From positions 1,178,001 to 1,242,000 of the forward strand of contig CP136494.1 of the NCBI GenBank assembly GCA_032768795.1: DNA of 64,000 nucleotides, written 5' to 3'. Under the pieces are notes generated by a model. That model saw only the letters and a list, made by a program, of their open reading frames with translations, was not told where the DNA came from and searched no databases. This DNA is from Tremella fuciformis. Taxonomy: Eukaryota > Basidiomycota > Tremellomycetes > Tremellales > Tremellaceae. The position numbers were made by a program, and so were the translations under genes. The number at the start of each line of letters is the position of its first letter. Within the stretch, counting starts at the first letter, position 1. Positions 56,203 through 64,000 of the stretch are shown here, piece by piece.

Positions 56203-57212
56203 ATGGCTCGCAGGTCACTCTACTCCCTCCTAGCCGTGCTGGTAGTGGCAATCTGCTTCTTCCTTGCGCCGCGGGCCGAAGCAGCCAAGGGACCAGTCAT
56301 CACAAACAAAGTGACCCCATTCCCCGAAGTTCGCACTCCATCGCTCATTCAACAGGTGTACTTTGACATCGAACATGGAGGCAAACCCCTTGGAAGGGTC
56401 GTCATGGGTCTGTATGGCAAGTGGGTTTTCTTCTCTGCCGTGGCGGCCTTCGTCTGCGCCTGACGGCCAACGTGTATCAGGACACGTGCTGATGCGCAGG
56501 ACCGTGCCCAAGACCGTCGAGAACTTCCGTGCGCTTTGCACTGGCAAGACTGCCGAAGGCGAGGAGCTCGGCTACGGCTACGAAGGCTCCAAGTTCCACC
56601 GCATCATCAAGCAGTTCATGTACGCTCGACTGATCTCGGACAAGGAAGTAGGCTTATTTGCAGGGTGCAAGGAGGTGACTTCACCAAAGGCGACGGTACT
56701 GGCGGCAAGTCGATCTACGGCAACAAAGTCAGTTACGCATGTGGGAGCTGCATTGACTGAGCTGACTAGCAGTTCGCCGACGAGAACTTCAAGCTCAGAC
56801 ACACGGGTCCCGGTGTCCTCTGTAAGTGGCTCGCATCGCCTCAGTCGTGAAGAGCCGCTCAAGCGCAGCCATGGCCAACGCCGGTCGGGACACCAACGGC
56901 TCTCAGTTCTTCATCTGCACCGTCAAGACGTCGTGGCTGGATGGCAAGCACGTGAGTCACAGCTCGATGCTCTACACAGGTGAGCTGAAATGCAGGTGGT
57001 ATTTGGTCAAGTGATCGAGGGCATGGACGTCGTGTATGCGATGGAGGCGGTTCAGACGGCCCGAGGTGACAAGCCGGTTGAACCGGTCACCATCGCCGCA
57101 TCTGGAGAGGTGAGCTTGATCCGCTCAACGTCGCCCGGCTGACACATAGCTGCCGATTGAGCACGAGACGGACGAAGAGGGCAACCAGGTACCTTTCCGC
57201 GTCGAGCTCTAA
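56203..57212 (+). CDS. secretory-pathway cyclophilin (peptidyl-prolyl isomerase)
   Basis: Proline isomerase assisting protein folding in the ER. The signal peptide is [19 protein letters not shown] with APRAEA before a likely cleavage. Core blocks are [47 protein letters not shown] then [64 protein letters not shown] and [17 protein letters not shown]. The catalytic Arg (FHR), Phe/Gln of GSQFF and Trp121-type residue (TSWLDGKH) are present. Six introns of about 40-95 bases. The protein ends PFRVEL, not a standard HDEL/KDEL signal, so it may be secreted or weakly retained. Cpr2/Cpr5 type. Confidence 0.92.
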
Positions 57213-57399
57213 TCCACCACCACCCCGTCTGCCCGTGTCCAAATTTAATGGAAAGCGGTGCGCACCCCTGCACGACGATCGTTGAAAAGCAAAGAAAAAG
57301 GATGATTCTAAAGCATGCATTGTTGCTCGACAACTCCCTTGCCCGACCGCCCTTACTCGCTACTCACTTGTCTCCTTGCTCTCGGCAAAGCAGTACGAC

Positions 57400-57696
57400 T
57401 ACACACCAGAAGCTGCCGCGGACGTGACGGCAAGCGAGGCAGGAGAGGACGTCGAGCAGGACATGCCCACTCAAACGGAAGAGGAGCTCGAATACGCCGA
57501 CGAGGAATTGACCGGTCTGGACGATTACCCGACGTTGTCTTCCCCGATGAAATACTTTGCGCTCTTCGCCGTCTTCATCGTCCTCCCTGTTGGCGCCGGC
57601 GTGTACTTTTACGGCGGCGGGAAGGAGAGATTGGGCAGATGGAAGAAAGGCAAGGGCAAGGGCAAGATGTACGAGAAGCTGGACACGCAGGCATGA
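57400..57696 (+). CDS. small single-span membrane protein, 5' end unresolved
   Basis: The exon from an AG acceptor at about 57399 reads YDYTPEAAADVTASEAGEDV and an acidic stretch, then SPMKYFALFAVFIVLPVGAG with VYFYGG, and a basic tail ERLGRWKKGKGKGKMYEKL ending at TGA 57694-57696. The order acidic lumenal part, one span, basic tail suggests a type I membrane protein. No in-frame ATG lies directly upstream. A first exon starting at the ATG of 57248 with a GT donor near 57281 keeps the frame, but it is only 36 bases past the cyclophilin stop. Alternatively this could be an alternative 3' exon of the cyclophilin transcript. No family recognised. Confidence 0.5.
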   Translation, partial: YTPEAAADVTASEAGEDVEQDMPTQTEEELEYADEELTGLDDYPTLSSPMKYFALFAVFIVLPVGAGVYFYGGGKERLGRWKKGKGKGKMYEKLDTQA

Positions 57697-58475
57697 GCAG
57701 TACCGTACCTGACCTTGCGTGTAGAATGCTTATAGAGATTCATTCCCACGTTGTCGGTGTCGGCGTGGTCCGGCCGCGGTCTAAGGTTAGTTATGGGCTT
57801 TAGGGCTGATTGATAATCCGCCGACGGAAAGGGGGGAGCAGAGAAGGGTCGAATGAGGTAAGTCACCGCTTGAAAGCCAGGGCTGGCTGGCTGGCTCTCT
57901 GAATGGATGGGATAGGAATGGCTGCCGAATCTCGGCATCTGGGCTTGACTAATGGCGGCTCCTGCAGTTTGTGCGAGGCTCAAAATAACAAGGGAAGGGG
58001 CAGACGTCATGTGGTATGCAGCAGACGCATGCTTCATTCTTTTCTGTCCTCGTCCTTCATTTCTCGCACTTCCTTCCTTATTGCTGTTGCGCGTCTTTGT
58101 GCCCTTACTGACTCATCATCGATCCTATCCTGTCCTTTCCTTAGACTCGCACGCTTCGGCAGCCGGGACGATCTCACCCCGCCCGCCGTCGCTGACCTCG
58201 GTCAGGAGACAAACCCCCGTGTACGCGATCGACAAGCTGTCATCGACACGGCGCCGCACACAGGTAGCATCGCTTCGACCTACCTGGTCCCCGAGCCTCG
58301 TGACCCCGCAGCTTGTGACGCGCAGACTCCGCCGAAGCCGCAATAACAAGATCCCCGACCGAACCTACTCCAACTCGAGTAAGGCCAAGGTCTCGGCTTG
58401 ACCGAGGGGGATCTGAAAAGTTCAAAGACCGCACCGATTCTTTCTTCCTCTGTACTGCATCCCACAACGCCAGCC
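57697..58475. promoter_or_regulatory. upstream region of the MFS transporter
   Basis: 779 bases. Contains a short ggct tandem (about 57883-57896) and a pyrimidine-rich stretch at about 58030-58080. The frame just before 58476 is open back to 58398 without an ATG. No gene seen. Confidence 0.4.
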
Positions 58476-60899
58476 ATGTCTTACAATCCGCTCAACCTGG
58501 GTCCGCCCTTGGGATCCCACGAGCAGCTGTCTTCGACCCTTCCTACCTCTGAGCCTTCCGCACCTTCCGACTCGACACCCTCCACCGAGCCCTCCACCAA
58601 CACCTCCACCACCGCCGGCCCGCCTCCCCAGCTGTCCCACGTCCGCACGGCGCCGACCACGGTGCCTATCAGCCGAGCTGCCCATCAGCCGAATCAACAC
58701 CGGGACTCGGACGAGGAGTCGTCCACCCCCACTTTGCATTCCGGCGCACTTGGGAACGCCACCGTGCCCCTCGCGGTCGGTGGTCTGCACGGGCAGCCAT
58801 TGCCCGGTTCAAAAGCTCTGGACGGCGACGCGCTCGACGAGAAGGATCACCAAGCAGGCACCGTCGGCGGCGAAGCAGGTCACAAGTACGCCGAGATGGC
58901 TGCCGCCGACCTCGGTCTAAAGAAGATAGAGTCGCCCGACGGACTTTCCGAAAAGCAAGGGTACCGCTCGCATCACCACTTGGGCGAGCAGCACCGGCAA
59001 GCGGGCGCCAAAGTTGAGCGTACGGCCTCTGGTACATATGTCACTCAGCGGGAGAAGGACAGCAGTGGCAACGAAGCCGTCGCCGCGTACGGCATGGTAC
59101 CCGTCACGAGGCAGATGTCACAGCCGCCCGCCGTCAGCCCTTGGGGTGGTGTTGCACCCTCCGGTGTTGATGCCGAGGAGGGATTGACAGCCGTCCGCAG
59201 TCGAGAGGAGGAAGAGGAGCGAGAGATCGAAAGAGAAGCGAAAGGACCTGATCCGTTTGCCGTTAAGTTTGAGCCGGGTGAAAAGGCCAATCCTAAGAAT
59301 TGGTCGGTCCTCTACCGATGGTGGCTCACCGCCCTCGCTGGCCTGTTCGTCCTCAACTCGACCTTTGCCTCTTCGTCGCCCTCGGGAATCGCTACCGACC
59401 TCGAGAGGTATTTTGGTATCTCTCAAGAAGTCGCCACCCTCTGTATCGCCCTCTTTGTCGCCGGATACTGCGTCGGTCCCCTTCTCTGGGGTCCCATGTC
59501 CGAATCGTACGGCCGTCGACCGATCTTGATCATCACTTTCTTCATCTACACGGGTATGCAAGTCGGCTGTGCCTTGTCCAAGAACACGGCGTCGATCCTC
59601 GTCTTCCGTTTCCTTGGCGGCACCTTTGCCTCGGCGCCTCTGACAGCGTCTGGTGCTATTCTTGCGGACATCTGGGACGGCGACCATCGCGGTCAGGCCA
59701 TGTCAATCTTTGCTCTCGCTCCGTTCGCCGGTCCCTCCATTGGACCCATCGTTGCGGGCTTCATCTCTGTTTCAGGAACGGTGAGTCCTTTGGCCGCACT
59801 CCGACTGGCACAGGCAGATACTTATGTCCAGGACTGGCGTTGGGTCTTCTGGATCCTTACCATCTTCGCTGGTGTTTGTCTTCTACTCATCGTCTTCTGT
59901 GTACCCGAGACCTACGCTCCTGCGCTCCTGGTGCAGAAGGCCAAGCGAGTGCGCAAGGAAACTGGCGAATCGAAGTACTACGCTCCGCTCGAGCTCGCTT
60001 CTCACCGCTTCGCCGACCGCATCCGCGACATCCTCTACAAGCCCTTCAAGATGCTCGCACTCGAACCTATGCTTCTCGCGGTCACCATCTACATGTCCTT
60101 CGTGTACGGGGTCGTATACCTGCTTTTCGAGTCCTACCCTGTGTGTTTCATCGGTGTCTATCACTTCAATGCCGGCGAAGACGGTCTCGCGTTCCTAGGC
60201 TTCTTCCTCGGTGGCTTCTCGTGCGTCGTGTTCTTCATGACACTCGTCGAGCCCCGGTTCCTGCGTCACGCGGCCAAGCTCAACCCTCTTCCACCTAAAC
60301 CAGAGAAGAGACTGGAGCTTTGCGTCCTCTCGGGCTGGAGTCTGGTCATCGCCATGTTCTGGCAAGGTTGGACGTGCCGTGAATCCATCCATTGGATCAG
60401 TCCTATTCTCGCCGGCACGCTTCTCGGCTTTGCCGTCCTCGGCATGTTCGTGTCATTGTGAGTGTTTGAAAGCTTTGACAGCTCTGAGCAGAGCTGACAC
60501 CAGATTCAACTACGTCATCGATGTCTACTTGTGGGCCGCCGCATCGGCTCTTGCTGGAATGACTGTGATGCGATCTCTATTCGGTGCCGCTTTGTGCGTA
60601 TCTGCCGCTTTTGACGAATGACCAACGAGACTGACAATCAGCCCCCTGTTCGCCACGCAGATGTATGACAAGCTGGGCATCGGATGGGCGTCATCGCTGC
60701 TGGGCTTCCTCTCGTTGCTTATGGCGTGAGTGCTCGAACTCTTCTGCACCTGAATCCACACTGCATGACATGCGTGCCACACGATCGCCTGCTTTGACCT
60801 GTAGGCTGACATTGCAGACCCATCCCCATGATGCTCATGTACTTTGGCCCTTCCTTGAGGGGTCGATCCAAGTTCAGTCCGAACAAGGTCACTCATTAG
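58476..60899 (+). CDS. MFS transporter, DHA1 drug:H+/polyamine antiporter type
   Basis: Plasma-membrane exporter related to yeast TPO/FLR proteins. The ATG at 58476 begins MSYNPLNLGPPLGSH. A hydrophilic N-terminal region of about 270 residues follows, Ser/Thr/Pro-rich then acidic (REEEEEREIEREAKGPDPF). The membrane part starts NPKNWSVLYRWWLTALAGL. DHA1 marks are ESYGRRPILI between spans 2 and 3, FRFLGGTFASAPLTASGAIL, FALAPFAGPSIGPIVAGFIS, DWRWVFWILT and VPETYAPALL. Four introns; two split the last three spans. It ends RSKFSPNKVTH with TAG at 60897-60899. The cytosolic N-terminus is longer than in most yeast TPO proteins. The substrate is not predictable beyond drugs or polyamines. Confidence 0.9.
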
Positions 60900-61504
60900 A
60901 GGGGACTTGTCGAAGAAAGCCGTGGATCGACACAAGATGTCGCCCAAGCGGTCTTCGTTCGCCCAAAAACCAAGATGATGGATGGAGGTATAATCGATCT
61001 GTAGCACTGTAGCTGATCATGTCAAGATGATGCAGCATATCTACTGGTGTGTGTCGACTACTGACACTGACGTATGCCACTGTGCCACATCGGGTTCCTA
61101 TGTTATCGTCTGATGCCATCAAAAGAAAGGAACCCGAGACACTTTGTTCCTTCCTTCTTCCTTCACCATCAATTCAACAAACCCCTTGTCTGACATGCTT
61201 CTTTGCTTCCCCTTCACCGACTCGTCAAGATTACTCGCTTCTTTCCGCACACAATCCACACGTTTCGCCATGATGACAATAGATCAACGTCTTCAAGTGA
61301 GATCAAGACGGACGAGGGCGTTTCGCATACTTGAACCACGCCCGCGGCCTCTCTCTCCCGCTTCTCTCCCTTCCTTGCCCACTGCTCACTCGTCCGACGT
61401 ATCGGCATATCTACGTGATCCCACACCACCCGCTGCTCAGCAGCACTCCCTCAGCTTTGCACGGTGTTGACCTTCCCTCGACCTGATCTTGCTCACTCGG
61501 GTCC
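60900..61504. promoter_or_regulatory. upstream region of the gene at 61505
   Basis: 605 bases, no separate gene recognised. Pyrimidine-rich parts near 61140-61180 and 61345-61380. A short ATG frame at 61270-61470 lies within the probable leader. Confidence 0.4.
61270..61470 (+). other. possible upstream open frame or first exon
   Basis: ATG-ATG at 61270 opens a 66-codon frame that stops 32 bases before the ATG at 61505. A GTGAGA donor follows the ninth codon (near 61297), so this could be either a uORF or a leader exon spliced onto the next gene. The sequence alone does not decide. Confidence 0.3.
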
Positions 61505-64000
61505 ATGTCTGCCAGCGACGACCAGGGCGGCCTGGCCCAGCCCTTGTGGAATGAAGTCTGGAATGCGTCCATCCCTTTCCTCCTCCCCGGCGAGCATGTC
61601 GTCCAGGAAGGCGGGGGCGGTCCCGGGACAAGCGATCCCGGTACGCCGCTTCGTCGCAGTGCTCGACTCAACCCGTCGGCCTCGCAGCCCCCAGGCGCCC
61701 CGAGCGACGGGACAAACCCTACCGACCAGACGACCAGCGTCGACGTTGTCGAGCGAGTGGTCACCGCCCCGGCTCCATCAAATCCAAGTGGGGATCGCCG
61801 ACGCCCGTCCGGGCCTGCTCAGGGGGGCGTAGTGCTCATTCCTGCTGCTGCTTCTGAGCAGCTTACGCCTTCCGAGGTGGACGAGCTACATCATGTCAGC
61901 ACTACCGCCCATTGGAAAGGCCCCAATCAGCAGGACCCCGAGGTGAGCCTCTCATTTCTGCCCACTAGCTGCGGGGCTGAGTCAAGCCTCTCGAGCCACA
62001 GCAAGATAGCCAAGCCGCCTACGCGCTGGGCCTGACGGAACCCCTTGACCCTTCGCCAACCATCGGGGCTGCGCCCGAGGTACCGAGCTCGCACTATCAT
62101 ATCCCGGCGATCGACCATACCCCATGGCAACATAAGCGGCCAGGCCCTCATCCTCCTCCCCCTCTTTCGACTCGACTGGCTACGCCCATGCCCGGGCGAG
62201 GGAAGACTCTGTCTCCCGGATCAGTGGGCGTCGCCGCAGAGGACCAAGAGGCCGAGTCGATGCGCCATTCCTTCGCAGCCAGTAGTATCGCCGGCGATGA
62301 TGAGAGTGAGGGCGAGCATTCGCCCACTCCCACCCCGACTTACGGGACCTACCCCCGTATGTCACGCAAGAGACACTATGACCGTCACCAGAGAAAGATA
62401 AGCGCCATGCCTAGGGCTACGGACGGATGGAAGACGGGTAGCGTTCAGCCTGAACATGCTCGGATGCTGGCGGCCATCCCTATGTACGATGAGCCGACAC
62501 CGTCTTCTGCGGGCGAGTCGGAAGGGGAGTCCTCGGATGGAGAGGCGGACGAGGAGATGTCGCATTACTCGCATCAAGCAGTAAGTTTCTGCAACCTCAA
62601 GGAGACGAGGAGCACCAGTCTGACGTATAGTCGACGCACACCGGCAGGGCCCAAGACCAGCCAGCCTCGTTCTACGGCGCCACGGGCATGTCTCCCTTCA
62701 CGCCCGTCAACAAGAGTCGAAAGAGGCACTGGCACTCATCGCGTCCCTCAAATGACGGGCACGACTCGGACTCGACGGTCGCGCCATCCGACCGCAGAGA
62801 CCGTAAGCGGCTAGCCGACGACCGCCGAGGGTTCAGTGCCAAGCCGGCTAGGCAAGGAGGGCCGGCGAGACTGTCCGACATGGGCCCGCCGCCGCTGCCA
62901 TACAACCCGCGAACGCCACAGCACGGAGCGCAGCAACAATCTGCAGTCTTCTACCAGGCGCCTCAAGGTACCTACCCGCCCGGCACATACATCATGATGC
63001 CGTCTCCGGCGCAGCCAGTGCAGCAGCCGACCAGGTCGGTACCTGGAGAGTTCATGTCCGGCATGGACCCGCGCAATGTAGGTCAGCCCACCTGGGCGGT
63101 ACCGAACACGCCCTACTCGACACCGTTGCCATTCGCCCAAGCTCCAAATAAGCAAACTTTGGACCCGACGGGAGAGCTGGGGGCAGACATCGATGACGAC
63201 GGGACCTTGGACGCCCTTGGCGAGCACTTTATACAGCACGCCGAGAAGATGCTTCGTGCCATGGTCGACCAACGGATTCGTGCGAAGAAGGCAGCGCAGC
63301 CTGGTCAGTCGCCGACCTCGCCACCGCCACATGTATCGACAAACGGCTTCGTGCAAGACGGAGAGATGCCGACTATCGCCCAGCATGCCAAGCACCTCTT
63401 GCAGCTCAGCGACGACTCCTCGGCGAAAGCACAAGCTAGGCTTAGGGTCCTAAGGGAAATGCAGGGGAATCTGGACCGAATGCGCTCCGAGCCATTAAGC
63501 AAGGAGTTTGACTTTCTCGATCAGCTCGCGGGACAGGCTGGACGCCCCCCAGCCATCGCAGGCTGTAGCCCCCCTCGACTCAGTCAGCCACCGGTATCGC
63601 CTCCTAGACAGCCGACCCTTGTCAGTACAGCTCTACCGAGTCTGACCCCCTCGCGTCAGAGGAGCTCGACACAAGCACAGCCGTACCCGTCGCCGCCGTA
63701 CACTGGAGAGCAGGTGCGCCAACAATACCTGATGACTCCCTCGGGCGCTATCATGGCTCCGGTCACAACGCCATATGGCCCACCGACAATTGGCACACCC
63801 ATTCAGCAAGTCATGCAGGTTCCGGCGACATCTCAAGCCCAGCCGCCGAACGCCAGCCGAGCGCGGATGATGACTGCCGGACCGGGCCCACGCCCTTCAA
63901 GTGTTACTATGCTGCGACAGACATCTCGATTACCGCCTGGTCTGACACCTCCCCGCACGGACGACAGCATACCGTATCGCAAACCGGTCGCGGAGGTCCG
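61505..64000 (+). CDS. unknown low-complexity protein, 3' end outside window
   Basis: Not recognised. The start MSASDDQGGLAQPLWNEVWN is followed by FLLPGEHVVQEGG and the basic motif TPLRRSARLN. Introns near 61941-62007 and 62581-62631 join three exons; the third is open to the window end. The text is rich in Pro, Ser, Gln and charged residues, with basic clusters SRKRHYDRHQRK and VNKSRKRHWHSSR that look nuclear (inference). A more ordered helical part lies at about 63180-63540: ALGEHFIQHAEKMLRAMVDQ, IAQHAKHLLQLSDDS and ARLRVLREMQGNLDRMRSEP with FDFLDQL. After it comes Pro/Gln-rich sequence. A transcription or chromatin regulator is plausible but unproven. Confidence 0.6.

Noticed and set aside
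62811..63434. 207-codon minus-strand open frame
   Set aside because: Antisense to a plus-strand exon with strong codon bias and Pro/Gln-rich text; Arg/Leu-rich shadow with no motif.
1..64000. tRNA, rRNA, CRISPR arrays, viral or plasmid genes
   Set aside because: No tRNA B-box in a plausible cloverleaf, no rRNA core sequence, no regularly spaced repeats with unique spacers, and no viral structural or polymerase motifs were seen.

Overview
The window reads as nuclear DNA of a GC-rich, intron-dense fungus. Nearly every gene is broken by GT-AG introns of only about 33-50 bases, with a CTGAC/CTAAT-type branch motif lying a few bases before the 3' AG. This architecture, together with protein similarities recalled from basidiomycete yeasts, points to Basidiomycota, most likely a Tremellomycetes-like yeast. 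The order is inference. No rRNA, tRNA, CRISPR array or bacterial operon was found.

Layout. 0-11 kb: the 3' end of adenylosuccinate synthetase (ADE12), a tandem array of three short-chain dehydrogenases, a secreted AA11-like lytic polysaccharide monooxygenase and a Yor1-type ABCC transporter. 11-23 kb: a long intergenic region, a very large low-complexity protein, a conserved multi-pass membrane protein and a secreted aspartic protease. 23-39 kb: housekeeping genes, often divergently paired: MPP-beta (MAS1), an RBM42-like RNA-binding protein, kinetochore DSN1, GET1, a 2-Cys peroxiredoxin, two unrecognised proteins (one with a SUMO-interacting-like motif), a mitochondrial RnpA-like protein, ribosomal protein eL36 and a small membrane protein. 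39-52 kb: KHE1-domain protein, RRP7, secreted trehalase, a hydrolase-fold protein lacking its nucleophile, RPC11 and a coiled-coil protein, embedded among mobile DNA. 52-64 kb: HEM25-like carrier, PDX1, YIP1, ER cyclophilin, a small membrane protein, a DHA1 drug/polyamine transporter and an unrecognised protein running off the end.

The most distinctive content is mobile DNA. Three copies of one 683-bp element (39333-40015, 50678-51360, 51390-52072) share 5'-TC and CTAG-3' ends, a hairpin 9 bases before the 3' end, a T at the 3' flank and no clear target duplication, which are the signs of a non-autonomous Helitron. Two copies sit inside one arm of a separate long-inverted-repeat element (49177-52099) bounded by a 5-base duplication gcagt. 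The uninterrupted arm preserves an empty-site sequence that dates the order of insertion.

The genes do not form one pathway. Mitochondrial functions recur (MAS1, RnpA-like, KHE1, HEM25, PDX1), as do secretory-pathway functions (GET1, YIP1, cyclophilin). Secreted catabolic enzymes (AA11-like, aspartic protease, trehalase) suit a saprotrophic or opportunistic yeast. Exon boundaries were placed by eye from reading frame, GT/AG and family motifs, and small shifts are possible.
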